From contig JANCRA010000009.1 of NCBI GenBank assembly GCA_024362935.1, positions 13,658,001 through 13,722,000 on the forward strand: DNA of 64,000 bases, in the 5' to 3' direction. Source of the stretch: Setophaga petechia (taxonomy: Eukaryota; Chordata; Aves; Passeriformes; Parulidae). This document shows positions 1 through 14,990 of the stretch, one piece after another. Each line of letters begins with the position of its first letter. Position 1 is the first letter of the stretch. Below the pieces are notes generated by a model. That model was not told the DNA's origin, made no database searches, and worked only from the letters and a program-made list of their open reading frames with translations. The position numbers were made by a program, and so were the translations under genes.

Positions 1-1359
1 TCTCATAAGCAAGGGATGCTTTGGCAATAGGATTTGCATTTGGATCTAGGACTGCATTGATGGCTGCTGAAGCCAATAGCAGCCCTCTGTTTTCAGGATT
101 ACATCTGAATGGGAGAGATTTTTCCCTTTGTTCATTTGTATGTAATATGAATTGCTCTCATTTCAAATCAGAATCTGATCTTTCACTTCAGATACAATTT
201 ACAAAATTTAGAACTCCTTACTTTAGGACTACTGAGGTGTAAAATTACAAAGGTTACTTTGTAATAAAGTGGCTTTATGCTCCTGCATGAAGCAAATTCC
301 ATGGATTTTAATAAAAAAGGCAAACCATTCTTTTCTAAAAAAAAGCTGCTGAAAGAGCAGCTTTAGTCTCAAATACCATCATCACAACTTTATTTCTGCT
401 TGCACTGTCTTGAGCTTTAGATTTCTAAAAAGTACCTTACAAGTTTTTGTGGGCTGGTTCTATCAAACGCTCTTCTGATATGGCTGTCTCAGCTTATTTC
501 TTACTTGAAAAGAAGGAAAGGTGAGTACACAGGATGCTCTTCTCTCATTGAAGTCCCCTGGAGTAGCAGTAAAAGAACACTGTGTTGTGCTTCTCTTCTC
601 CCTTGGGCCTGTGTGAAGTTTTTTTACTTCTCCTTCAGCCTTAGATTTGAGTTAAAGTTTCAGTTCTTAAAAATCAGACACCTGAAGAGGAAGTTAAGAG
701 AGCTTGTCAACCTGAGAAGCCAAGCTATGCCTCAGTGAGATTTTGCTTCCCAAGGCCTGTAGCCATGCTCTTCTTCAGACAGATGATCTTAAGACCAAGC
801 TGAAATCCTCCTTTTACTGAACTCACTGGTAAGCTCTTGCTGATTAAGTAGGAGCAGGATTCCCAAAATGCCACCTTCTTCTTTGTCTTCAGCTCTAGAA
901 GTAGCTATTGGAAGTAGAATCCTCCTGGATTTGGTCCCTGCTCATATTTCCCCCAGTTTCTGAGGAAAGTTGAGTGTTCTTCATAACTTTTGCATTTGGC
1001 CAAGACCTCTAAGAAAATGTTTCTTTATTGAAAACCACCTGTTGTGCTTTCTCTGGGTCTCTGTGTGGAGTTTGAGGCTATGGGAGTAGTTTAAGTGTAT
1101 TAGCAAAGCACTTTACCAGGGACATGGTCCACATGGGCATGCTGGATGTGAGGGTATGTCACATTTTGCAGAAATAATGTCTGAACTGAAGTCACCATCC
1201 TACTTCTAGCTGAGCGAATCCTGAGCTGCTTGGCTTTGTGAAGAAACAAGATGGGATAATTTGGGCAGAGCACAGCGTGAACACAGTTGAGCTATGTCTG
1301 TGAGTCCCCAGCACCTGCTGCTGATGGTGAAATACCTGACCTATGCCATTTTTTCCCAG
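1..1359 (+). other. SLC7A1 intron (partial) at window start
   Basis: No exon with CAT-1 similarity is visible, so the preceding coding exon must lie outside the window. A short perfect hairpin (9-bp arms, AAAGCTGCT and its complement, 5-base loop) sits near 342-364. The acceptor tract TTTTTTCCCAG precedes the exon at 1360. Confidence 0.7.
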
Positions 1360-1534
1360 GGCTTTTAGCTTTTGGTGTGAAAGAATCTGCCCTGGTGAAC
1401 AAAGTGTTCACCTGCATCAACGTCCTTGTCCTTGGATTTGTCGTGATCTCTGGCTTTGTGAAAGGATCTGTTAAAAACTGGAACCTGACTGAACAGGACA
1501 TTTACAACAGAAGCCATAGCCTTTTCAAAGACAA
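1360..1534 (+). CDS. SLC7A1: SLC7A1 coding exon ([10 protein letters not shown]...)
   Basis: The exon starts one base into a Gly codon after TTTCCCAG and encodes [10 protein letters not shown], a membrane span around [14 protein letters not shown], then FVKGSVKNW and LTEQDIYN. It ends at ...GACAA before GTAGGT, leaving two bases of a codon. Spliced to the next exon these make Asn, giving D-N-Q-T, an N-glycosylation sequon in the extracellular loop, where human CAT-1 has NNDT. If the donor were not used, the frame would hit TAG immediately. Confidence 0.93.
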
Positions 1535-3378
1535 GTAGGTTGGATGTTTTCTTCTCATCTCAGAAGCTGGTGCATTTTCAAAAGCAAGTTTAAATGGGGG
1601 GTTGTGGACTGAGTTAGAAAACCAGTGAATGGGATGGCTGCCTCCTTGCCACAGACCTTGGAGGCAAGGCTGTCTTTGGTGCGTGTTTGCTGAAAGCAAG
1701 CTGTGCTGATGGGCTGAAAGTGCTTGGAGTAGGCTGGGTCATTGTGGGCCCTGCTGCAGGACTGACCATTTCTAGCCTTATAACCAATATAGCACCCAAA
1801 GTTGAGAGAAAAGAGCTCTTTAGACAGTGTTCTACTCAAGTCTACACCAGGCTGGCTCTGGTGCCTGTATGAAGCCACGTCCAAGTACAGCTGTGTACTT
1901 TGTTTGAATACTTGGGCAACATCCTTTGGCATTGTTATACCTTATAGAGACCTTGTTGCAAATGCCTCAATAAAATGAAGGCAAGTTGCAGATTATTTTA
2001 ATGCATTGCTGCAAGCATATCATAAATCTGTTTTTAATGACATTTTTCTTGGCCAAAATTCTGTCATCCTACACAAGATCAAAATTAAGGAGCTTACAAG
2101 GCCTACCAGTAAGACAAAGCTATTAATTTTTTGTTTGAGACTGTATCACACAGGATAAGGGCCTTTATATATCTCCACATATATCAGGACTTTTATGATG
2201 GCCTGCAAGGAAGCACGGTTGGGCAAAATTTGGTGAGATTCATAAGTGTTGTGTGGGTCAAATTTATCTTGTGTAAAAGCCACTTCTTGAGCCTCTTTTC
2301 AAAATTCAACCTGCTGCAAACAAATTGCTCCTATAGGACTGGTCCCTTCTCCTTCCTTCCTGCTATTCCCATGCAAGGAGCAATTACTGCAAGAGTTTCA
2401 AAGTATGAGTGCAGCTCTTTGACCTGTATGACTTACTATTTTTGTAAAATCTGTCTGGGGTTTATTTAATCATTATTTCCAGAGTGATCCACATTTGGGT
2501 TGTGCTATTTCTGTTGGCCAGATTCCATCTAAGTCTCAGCAGAGCTTCTATGAGAGAGTTCAGATACTTATATGTGACAAGACTTGCAGATTTGGGATTT
2601 AGTTAAGTTTAACTGCCTTAATTCATCTTTACAAAGACTTTGCACTGAAAAAGTTTCGTAAGTTACTTGAACTGAAGGGTGTGCTTGTTATATCACTCAA
2701 CACAAGGCACATGGATATAGGGTTGCAATCCAGAGTGCACTGGGATCAGCCTGTGTGTTTGTCTGTTGACTTAAATGAACTTTGGTTAAGGCTCAGCAAA
2801 GCAGTTGGTGTGTCAGGAATCCAGGCTCCACTTCTCTCTCATGGTTACAGGAATGGTTTGGGTATGAGCTTGGCACTTGGAATTTGAGAAGATGGGGTGG
2901 ATTTTAAACAAGCATGGCACCCTGCATTCCTTTCTTATGTCTACTCACCTACCTTTTATCTGAGTCCACCTAAAGTAAAAAGTGGATGGTTCACATGTTT
3001 CTCAGTCTTCAGCTTTTCCAAAAGCTTCTGTTCAAATGAATATATATATCTGCACATATGCAGTAATGTTAGGAAATTATTTTTAATGTTCAGGCTATTT
3101 TCTCCTTGTCTTAGCCAAGACATTTTTATCCACCCCACAGAACAGGTGGTGGGAGCAAATCACAAATCATTTTTATTCCATGCCTTCCCCAGGCTGTTGC
3201 AGGCCAGTCCAAAGCTCAGCAGTGGGTAGGGCTTAGCATTTTGCCTGGTATGCTAGCATATGAAAGGGAGAGCTGGCTTCTTCAAACTTTGGCTTTGGAT
3301 TTTGTTATGAGCTGTGTGAATAGCTTTGTGACTCCCAGCTAGGCAGGATCACTTCTAACCCAGTGCCATGCCTTTCAG
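1535..3378 (+). other. SLC7A1 intron
   Basis: GT-AG intron of 1.84 kb. I see no exon, transposon with clear family identity or RNA gene in it; the open frames are short and unlike known proteins. Confidence 0.7.
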
Positions 3379-3503
3379 TCAAACACAGGAAGAAAAGCTC
3401 TACGGTGTTGGAGGGTTTATGCCCTATGGATGGAAAGGAGTCCTCTCAGGGGCAGCCACGTGTTTTTATGCTTTTGTGGGATTTGACTGTATTGCTACTA
3501 CAG
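3379..3503 (+). CDS. SLC7A1: SLC7A1 coding exon (VGGFMPYGW...GFDCIATTG)
   Basis: The exon begins after CCTTTCAG and encodes [20 protein letters not shown], then [20 protein letters not shown]. This is the strongly conserved CAT segment that ends the glycosylated extracellular loop and enters the next membrane span. It ends with the first base of Gly before GTAAGAG; the next exon supplies GT for GEEVKNPQ. Confidence 0.95.
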
Positions 3504-5056
3504 GTAAGAGGGAAGATGTCTTCATTGTGGTTATGAACCTGGCTGCTGGTAGATCGACTTTCAGTAACATTGGAGAGAAAAGATAATAGGGAATTCAGGA
3601 CAACGCATTTGTTGTCTCTCTAAACCTCAGCTTAAAATAGGCTTTTGGCTCAGCTGCTCCTAATAGTGAAAGTGCTAAATTTGTTCGAGTTCCTGAGTGT
3701 CTTAGTGCTGACTTCTAGCTGCTGTAGCACAAGGATAAACTGTATAACCATGAGCTTCCTCCCTTCTTTGCCTGCAGGGCCCAAGCTAGTGGATGGTCAG
3801 TGATGACACAACCAGGTCAGGTGTTCAGGTTTTCCATCTAGGCAAACAGGGAAGGCCCAGGTTCACATGTCTGGTATGAGTTTGAGCCTCTAACTCTAGA
3901 TGATACTTTAATCAACAGGTAATTCTGGAACAGTGTTCTTCAGTGCCTTCAGCTGCAGAAGCTCTGATGGCTTGGAGTATTTTAAAGATCCAGAGAAAGA
4001 GGAAGCCTCTGGGGAGTAAACTGTACCCTAGAGCTGTGCTTTAGAATCAGGAGATTTTACATGTAAAGGTTAAGAGGTCTCATTTTGAGAGAGAAGCCAT
4101 CAGCATGGTCATGTTTCTTGAGGCTAAGATGAATCTTAATTTCCTGAAGAAAGGATTATCCTTAATTTCACATTTGGCAAGAATGGTTGGAGCAGAGGGA
4201 GAACGGAATCATCACAGACAGATAAAACATTACTGTGTTCTCTTCCAAGCAAGGAGCTGGAGAAGTGTTGGCTCCATTACTCCAGCCAGCCCTGGAGCTT
4301 GTCCTTGTGGGAGAAACATTCATCTGCTTTTGACTTGTAGGTGTATGGATCTGTGTTTATCAGTTCATCCTGCTGAAACGCTGTACCTCAGGAGCTCTTG
4401 CTTTCAGAGCAGTTTTGTAGGACTAGGAAAGTGCAAATCTGTTCTGTAATTGATAATTGCCTGAATTTTGAGGAATTTTGGTTTTTTACACACATTTTTT
4501 TCTACTTGATTGTTGAAAATTTTCCATAAAAACTAGAGGAGGCCGTTCTGTTACGAGGCGTGTTCAAAGAGCCATATGACTTTCAGGCACTCTGCCCTTC
4601 TCCAGAAATGGGCACCTATGGTGCCATGGTCATGGTGTATTAGTTCTGGTAGAATGGACATCTAAAATGGACATCCATGGATTTTCCCTACAACTGCACA
4701 ATAATTTCTTGTTCCATCATCTGTGATCATTGAACTCTTCTTGGGTCTGCACCATCAGTAGGATGGAAGGAATAGGAGAGAAGGATGATCTGTTTTGGGC
4801 AAAGCACTATTTTAATCCAGATTGGTTCTGTGCCTGAGTTTACAAGGTTTCCACGAATGTGTGTCAGAAGTGACAGGAGCAGCAGAAATGGGAACAAACA
4901 GGCTGGAGTGGATGGAGCAGGCCATCAACAACATTATGGTCAAAGAGCACCTCTGTACCCATGAAACCTTTGAAAGCCCCAGGCAGCATGCCTGTCCTAG
5001 CTTGGGTTAAAGGTCTTGCTTGTCATTTGGTTGATATTTAAATTTCTTTCTTCTAG
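3504..5056 (+). other. SLC7A1 intron
   Basis: GT-AG intron of 1.55 kb with no recognisable coding exon or mobile element. Open frames at 4105-4449 and 4822-5010 have no family resemblance. Confidence 0.7.
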
Positions 5057-5279
5057 GTGAGGAGGTAAAAAACCCTCAGAAGGCCATTCCTATTGGCATT
5101 GTGGCATCTCTTCTTATCTGCTTTGTGGCTTATTTTGGCGTGTCGGCTGCCCTGACGCTCATGATGCCTTACTACCGGCTGGATACCAATAGCCCTTTAC
5201 CCAATGCCTTTAAATATGTGGGTTGGGATGGAGCCAATTATGCAGTGGCTGTTGGTTCCTTGTGTGCACTTTCTACAAG
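5057..5279 (+). CDS. SLC7A1: SLC7A1 coding exon ([11 protein letters not shown]...)
   Basis: Encodes the CAT signature [19 protein letters not shown], a membrane span, [14 protein letters not shown], the loop [13 protein letters not shown] and the next span [11 protein letters not shown]. It starts after CTTCTAG and ends ...ACAAG before GTAAGA, with two bases of Ser carried over. Phase 1 in and phase 2 out agree with both neighbours. Confidence 0.96.
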
Positions 5280-6058
5280 GTAAGACACTGCTCTTCATTT
5301 TTGCATCTCTCAAGGTACACGTCTCATGTACCTCCATCTCCTTTAAGAAATGGAGTGGAGACCACGGATGAAATTCAGGGCTACTGACCTCCAAGGACCA
5401 GGATTTCACCCTGTGGTAGGTACCAGAGAAGCAGGTAACCAGTATCACTTCAGAAAGTCCCATTGTAGCAGAAGAACCAGCAGGTGCGTCTCAGGAATAT
5501 AAATCTGGATTGAATGACTAAATCATGGAGGCAGCTATGCAATACAGGCACGGTTTGGGTGCAAGACATCCTGGCCTGCTGGGTGGAGAGCAGACTTGTG
5601 TCCGGTGGTGCAGGGGGCATCTTCAGGAGCCCATGGGGCTTACCATATCCAGGGCCATCTGTCTGCAGGTTACCTGCAGGACAGCCATCTGGATGGGAGG
5701 CAGGGCAGGCTGGAGGCAGAACTTCTCACCGCTTGAACTTGGAAGGCCTATTTCAGATCAACTTAGACATACTCAATTAGCTGAGCAACTCACAGAGGCT
5801 CATAGAAGTTACAGCTCTTTTACTGCCTGAAAGTCAGGCTGGTTTTATGCCCTATGGCTAAGTTTAGCTCTCCAAAATCATAGAGCTGCACCTCAGTTAC
5901 CAGCTATGGGTATTCAGAGGGAGTCCTTGAAGGAGAAGCTGAGGTGAATGAAGGCCACCTGTTCTATAGTTACACTGCCATAAACTTGCTTTCACTTGTG
6001 TGCCTGTGCTCAGCAGGAGGTGACATAAGTAGATTATTTCTCTTTCCTGTGTCTGTAG
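5280..6058 (+). other. SLC7A1 intron
   Basis: GT-AG intron of 779 bases. No feature other than splice sites is supported; overlapping open frames at 5514-5830 look like chance. Confidence 0.7.
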
Positions 6059-6198
6059 TCTGCTTGGCTCCATGTTTCCGATGCCTCGAATAATTTATGC
6101 TATGGCAGAAGATGGACTTCTCTTTAAATTTTTGGCTAAAGTCAACGAGAAGAGAAAAACTCCCTTAATTGCAACGGTGACCTCAGGAGCTACTGCAG
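6059..6198 (+). CDS. SLC7A1: SLC7A1 coding exon carrying the substrate-affinity loop
   Basis: Encodes [29 protein letters not shown], then [15 protein letters not shown]. In mammals the equivalent region of CAT-2 is made from two mutually exclusive exons that set high (CAT-1/CAT-2B-like) or low (CAT-2A) substrate affinity. The K-TP-IAT pattern here is the high-affinity type. Boundaries: after CTGTAG, before GTAGGA. No second, alternative copy of this exon is seen in the neighbouring introns. Confidence 0.95.
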
Positions 6199-9679
<3,481 letters not shown>

Positions 9680-9891
9680 GTACCAGCCAGAGCAGCCTAA
9701 TTTGGCATACCAGATGGCAAGGTCGACAGAGGAGACAGATAACAACGAGTCTGTGAGCACCAGTGAGTCACAGGCTGGGTTTCTGCCAGAGGAAGAGGAG
9801 AAGTTTTCCCTCAAAGCCGTACTGTGTTCCACAGAGTCAGATCCTTCCAAATTCTCAGGTTTGGTGGTGAACGTCTCAACCTTCATCTTAG
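9680..9891 (+). CDS. SLC7A1: SLC7A1 coding exon: acidic loop (YQPEQPNL...GFLPE)
   Basis: Encodes [20 protein letters not shown], then a Ser/Glu/Asp/Asn-rich stretch, [13 protein letters not shown], and [12 protein letters not shown] at the start of the next span. This is the most divergent part among CAT paralogues. [13 protein letters not shown] and FSLK are what identify the gene as SLC7A1. It ends with one base of Gly before GTGAGT. Confidence 0.95.
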
Positions 9892-10228
9892 GTGAGTGCT
9901 GGGCAGTGTGTCTCTGGGGCAATGAGTCAGCTGGTAGGGCTTTGTACTCACCATGGTGGGAAAACTCCCCTCCTTGATGTGATTTTGATGAGCTTCTGTA
10001 ATGGCCAGAATAACTGAAGATTAAATTTCTGACTTAAAAAGAAATCCACAGATGGAGTGTGTGGGGGTGTATAGTGGGAAAGGCATATCTGTTATGGTTA
10101 GGTTTTTGTGAGTCGCTGTTTTATTTGTGAGCTTTCAGACTCTGCTTTGCCTGCTTATGATTTGTTCTTGTGTTTTGCCTGTATCTTAAAAAAAAAAAAA
10201 ATCAATAACCTTTGGTGTCTGTTCACAG
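9892..10228 (+). other. SLC7A1 short intron
   Basis: GT-AG intron of 337 bases with a run of 13 A at about 10189-10201 close to the acceptor GTTCACAG. No other feature is seen. Confidence 0.8.
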
Positions 10229-10377
10229 GTTTCCTTATTGTGGTTATCTGTATCCTGACTTCCCTTGAGCCAAACATTCTGATAAACACTGTGCAGATTA
10301 TTGCCGCCATCCTTGTTGTCACCATCATCTTCATTATACGGAAACAGCCTGAAAGCAAAACCAAACTCTCCTTTAAG
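10229..10377 (+). CDS. SLC7A1: SLC7A1 coding exon (two membrane spans, RKQPESKTKLSFK)
   Basis: Encodes FLIVVICILTSLEPN, then TVQIIAAILVVTIIFIIRKQ and PESKTKLSFK. The spans are hydrophobic but poorly conserved in sequence; the QPESKTKLSFK tail matches CAT-1 closely. The exon ends at a codon boundary (AAG) before GTGAAT. The open frame continues past the donor to 10593, but that part has no CAT similarity. Confidence 0.93.
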
Positions 10378-12553
10378 GTGAATGTCCTGGGACATGTAGC
10401 TAGGATAGAGGTGTCTGGGAGGTGGTTGGAGGAGGAAGTGCATGTGTTGGCCAGTATCAGAAGGGGGACACTGGCCAAACGGATGTGCATAGAATATAGG
10501 CATGATGTCAGCTTTGCTATCCCGGAGAAGCTGGAGAGGCAGAAGCTGCTGCAGAGGTGTGGCTGGAAGGGAAGGGCAGGACCCTGCATTTGAAAGCAGA
10601 TGGTTATAGGATAGGGAACAGACATACACTGGAGGAAAGGGGATGGTTGTGAAGGGCCACATCAGATATGGATACAAAAGGAGAAAGAACACAAGAAGTA
10701 AACCTGTTTGCAAAGATCTAAGGCTCTAAGTGCATTTTTATGTCCTCCTCAGTCCTCATGGAGGCTTAAGAGATGACCATTCTCTCTTAAACAGCCTTAA
10801 GTATGAGGAACTCTGTTGTTTTCCTGCCCTCTCTAAGCACACCATTCTTTCTATATTAAACACTGGGATGAGTTTTTTCTCTCAGTGTAATCCTACAAGT
10901 CATGCTTTATCATATTGATTTCACTTAGCTCTGCAATTTATTAAATTATTTTTTGGTTATAATTCCATCCTCTAAACTACTTTCATTTGGATTGCTCTTC
11001 AATTAAAATTTTTCAGTAAATTCTCAGATTTTAGTAACTTAATACAGCCAGAGTTTTCCAAGGTTGTCTTTGCAGCTCATTTTGAGATAATGGTCCCAAA
11101 GGTGGAAACAGAAATGTCCAGGAGAAAAAATTTATATACTCTCACTAGATCATATTTTCTGAACATGCGTCTGAGGAGGTCTGTTCACCTTTCATTCAGG
11201 ATATTTCACATCCTTTTTTTCCCCTCAGCCACTACCCTGTCCAAGAAAAAAAGAAAATTATACCTGTCACAGCTAAATCTGTAATCATAAAATCATAGAA
11301 TCATTTTGATTGAAAAAGACCTTTAAGATCATCAAGTCCAACCATTAGCCCAGGACTGCCAAATCCACCTCTAAACCATGTCCCTTCAGTGCCACATCTA
11401 CATGTCTTTTAGCACCGCCAGATATAATGATTGCACCACTTCCCTGGGTAGCCTGTTGCAATGTTTGACAATTTTTTTTCTTATCTCCTTGCTGTTCTTC
11501 GGGCATTTACAATATGATGGTGATTTTTCTCCAAAATCACTCTGGAAATCCAAGGCTGACCTGTTTGTTTCCCAGTTGTTTTTCTGTATTTTTAACAGGT
11601 AATTTTTCTCTCTTTGGCAGTCTTAAGAGACTTTACCAGTCTACCAAGAGCTCTCAGAGTTGCTTATTTAATAGTTCAGAGATCACTTTTGCAATCTCTG
11701 GGTACATAACTCACCCACCTAGGGAAATTTTGTCTCTACTGACTTGACAAAGCCTTAGAAAAATAGCTTTAGAAAAATATTCTTTTTCTCTAATGTGTGT
11801 GCCTATCCCCTCTCTCTAATGATGTGAGCAGCTACTTTACATAATTTTTTTTTGGCAAAGCTTAAATTAAGAAAGGCCCACATTTATGCCTGTTTGTTTT
11901 GGTAGATAACCTTTTTCCCTTAGGAGTGAAGTTCACTTTCCACTTAATTCCACCATATTCAGAAACATTTCTAGTATTATAATTTGCCTTGTTTGCTTTT
12001 ATGTTTGCAGTGCTATTTTCTGTATTTTTTTTTTTACATTTTGGCTTTGCTGTCTCACTCTTCTTTGACTGTCAGACCGCTAAGGCATTCATGGTACTGG
12101 TATAGTCATCTCTTGCAGTATTTGCTGGTTTTCCGTGCTTTGGGATAATTTGCTCTCTATTGCTTCATTGCCTTGGTACCTGATGGATGAAGTTCCTCAG
12201 GTCCCTCTTCTGACATTCCCCTTATCTTCATCTCTTGGTCTTCAATAGGTGCTTGTCATGATACAGTCCTTGGTTTTTACTCCTCTCTCCTGTGCCCCAC
12301 AAGTATTTAGTATTGCCACTAAATTTTGCCTCTTACCTCCTTCTAGACCACAAAACGGGCTTTTAAAACAGGTGAACAGCATCGTTCACATGCCCCTCCT
12401 GTGTTGGACTTTTGGGTTTAACCTTGCCTTTTCTCACATCTGGCAGCTGAAGAGTTGGTAACAGCCATCACTTCCCATTTACGAGGGATGTGATGTTCGT
12501 TCCTGCTCATTAACCATGTCTGTGGATGTAACATATCCCTTGTTCTTTCTCAG
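10378..12553 (+). other. SLC7A1 intron with CR1 remnant
   Basis: GT-AG intron of 2.2 kb, AT-rich in its middle and containing an antisense CR1 fragment at about 11284-11472. No exon is seen. A long minus-strand open frame at its 5' end (10155-10713) runs antisense through the preceding exon and is not a gene. Confidence 0.7.
11284..11472 (-). mobile_element. CR1 LINE 3'-end fragment
   Basis: The stretch begins with AATCATAGAATCATTTTGAT, the reverse complement of the CR1 terminal ATTCTATGATT repeats, and continues with the familiar antisense CR1 text (GACCTTTAAGATCATC, AAGTCCAACC, TCCCTGGGTAGCCTGTT). It is a 5'-truncated copy inserted in the minus orientation, of the type abundant in bird genomes. 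The inner boundary is approximate. Confidence 0.9.
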
Positions 12554-12662
12554 GTACCTTTTTTGCCCTTTCTTCCTGTTGGGAGTATTTTTGTCAATGT
12601 TTACCTCATGATGCAGCTAGATGCAGGCACGTGGATTCGGTTTGCAATCTGGATGCTCCTAG
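12554..12662 (+). CDS. SLC7A1: SLC7A1 coding exon ([19 protein letters not shown]...)
   Basis: Encodes [36 protein letters not shown] and the first base of Gly. This is the conserved penultimate pair of membrane spans of CATs. Acceptor TTTCTCAG; donor GTGAGT. Confidence 0.96.
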
Positions 12663-13257
12663 GTGAGTTTAAGTGAAAAATGCCATGTACAGAGTTACTA
12701 GATTTTGTTCACCATAAATTTATTATAGCATTCCAGGGAGGGATTCTGTGCTCTGGTCATCCCTGGGGAACCCTGGTGACTTGACTGAAGCCCTTTAGTC
12801 AGTATGTAACAAGCTTTGTTTCAAATTAAAGGGTCTTGAAGCCTTTGTGTGGACAAAACAACAACCCATGAACCATCTTATGGGTCTTGTTGCCAACAAG
12901 AAACCACAGAGCATTCCTTGTTGGCAAGCCTTGCACTGCTGTCCAGGTGATGGAGCTTGTGCTTCCGGAGCTGAACAAGCTGAGCTGCATCCCAAGATGC
13001 TCCCAGCAGCCACTTAGATAAGGCTGAATTGTCTGAGATGCTCAATCAGGATCCTGTTTGGGGCTGAGATAGATTGACTTTTAAAGACTGGTGCCTGTGT
13101 TAATGGCTTTTTTCCCTAAAGAAGATAGTGGCTGTCTGCTAGAAGCTAACCATGAGGATGGCTGGACTTACACTGGTGTAACTTGTGTCAGTGGCTGTGA
13201 ATAGAGGTTTCTGTTTCTTTTCAGAGCTAACATTGCCCTCTCCCTTGGCTTCCACAG
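12663..13257 (+). other. Last SLC7A1 intron
   Basis: GT-AG intron of 595 bases between the last two coding exons. Nothing else recognised. Confidence 0.8.
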
Positions 13258-13367
13258 GCTTTATCATCTACTTTACCTATGGAATATGGCACAGTGTGGA
13301 AGCCAGCTATGCAGCCTCAGCAGAAGCGGAGAGAAACACAGACACTGGCTCAGACAGCTGTAAATGA
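13258..13367 (+). CDS. SLC7A1: SLC7A1 terminal coding exon and stop
   Basis: Encodes GFIIYFTYGIWHSVEASYAA followed by a short acidic cytoplasmic tail ending TGSDSCK, then TGA at 13365-13367. Tail length and the final CK agree with CAT-1; CAT-2 has a much longer and different tail. The larger open frame at 13279-13827 is in another reading frame. Confidence 0.95.
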
Positions 13368-14097
13368 CTGCTTGGCTTACGGGCGACTGAAAGAATGGCT
13401 GCAGCGAAAGAAACTTTGTGGTGGGGGTCCTGAACCCCAGATTACACCTGTAATCAGTTATGCAGAAATAAGGAAGCAGAATGCAGGCCTCCCCCACTTG
13501 GTTACTGCAGCTTGCAGTTTGTTTAGCAGCACAGTTAAAAGGGACCACAAGATGAAAAGACACAACTCTGGCATATTCTCAGCAGCACTGGCAGCTCATC
13601 TGGGCGCTTCCCTCTCTCCCTCTCTGGTTTTTTTTTTTCCCCCAGTGTGTAGAAAGAGAACTGCTTCTGTGTGCAACTGCTGCTATGAAACCAGGCCTCA
13701 CAAATGTCCTTCTTTCAGTAGCCCTGGGAATTACCTCCCGACAGATATTCTACTCAATTTTACATGGAGCAGGTTTTGCAGTGCTACTTTTAGGCATAGA
13801 CCAGGATCCATCCTTCACCCTATGTGAGCTGTACCCTCTGTATATGCACACACACAAAAAAAAAGATTCTCCCTGATCACTAGATTTCCCCAGGTTAACA
13901 AAGCCACCTGCAAGATTTATGTTCTTCAAACTATCAGGTCTTACCTTTTTATTTAACTGGGTTTTGTAGCTAGTGCTCACATGCTTTAAAGCATGTCACT
14001 GCTGTGAAATGTTGGGAAGGTTTGTAGTTGCTGATTGTCAGATGAGCAATTGCTCGGCAGCACACAGCTCACACCAGCAGGTGTTTCTCCCAACTGA

Positions 14098-14104
14098 ACA
14101 CTCC
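14098..14104 (+). promoter_or_regulatory. Possible miR-122 seed match in SLC7A1 3'UTR
   Basis: ACACTCC is complementary to bases 2-8 of miR-122. Mammalian CAT-1 mRNA is a known miR-122 target. Only one match is seen in the likely 3'UTR, so chance is a real possibility. Confidence 0.3.
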
Positions 14105-14794
14105 CCAGAGGAATTGCCAGCTTTAGTCAGGAAACCACGTGGTGCAAGTACTGCAAAGGCTTGAAAACAATGGGTGTCTCCAAAGAGCAGTCCTGCCTCT
14201 TTGCCTCAGAAATCAACCAGTGGTGTGGCAGTAGTGGTGGGGGTGGCCAGCAGAACTGAGCTAGCTCTGACAGCGAGTGCAGCCCTGTGTTCCTCCCCCC
14301 ACATCAGTCTTCTGTGCTGGCTGCCTGGCATAGCAACTTTGGTTTGGCTTTGGTGGCTGGAGCACATTCCTGCCCTGGGAGGGGAGGCACAGGAGAATCC
14401 TCAGAGGCACAAAGTTGTGACATGAGCAATGGCCACCTGCCCAGGGGAGGCTCTGGGAGTGTGGAGGGACTTTTCAGTCCTGTCAAAGTGTGCAGCCTGG
14501 AAAACACCATTAAGCTCCAGGGTCTGACTTGCTGAGGGGAGCTTTCCCTTTGGGGCTGGAGATCATCTCCAGAGCCTGCCTGTAGTGAAGGGTTGGAAAT
14601 TTGGAATTGAGTCCAGGGTCTATATTTGATTGACAATGCCTTGGTTTTGGCTGTAAGATGATTTTTTGGTTTTAATTCTCTAATAGCTTTCCCTAGCCAA
14701 ATTAATCCACTGCCCTAAAAAGGCTTATTAAGGTGAGCCATGCCCAGGTAATGCCACTGATCTAAATTAACGCTTCAGCTTGTACTGAAAAACA

Positions 14795-14990
14795 AATCAT
14801 AGAATTGTGGAACAGTTGGGTTGGAAAGAGACCTTTGAATATCATTTGGTCCAGCTTACCTGACATCAGCAGGGACATCTCTAACTAGATCAGGTTGCTA
14901 AAAGCCCTGTCCAACCTGCTCTCAAACACCTCTGGGCTGGAGCATCCCAGACAGCTACTACGGAAATCCCCTTTCCCAATGTGAGCGGAT
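14795..14990 (-). mobile_element. CR1 LINE fragment, antisense
   Basis: Begins AATCATAGAATTGTGGAACA and continues with antisense CR1 3'-end text: GTTGGGTTGGAAAGAGACC, a decayed middle part, then GCCCTGTCCAACCTGCTCTC and AACACCTCTGGGCTGGAGC. The element lies in the probable SLC7A1 3'UTR. Its distal boundary is uncertain. Confidence 0.8.

Noticed and set aside
10155..10713. Long antisense frames across the SLC7A1 exon at 10229
   Set aside because: Antisense shadows of a hydrophobic coding exon; the plus-strand exon is firmly identified.
13279..13827. 182-codon frame overlapping the SLC7A1 stop
   Set aside because: It is in a different frame from the transporter exon and has no similarity; the true frame ends at 13367.
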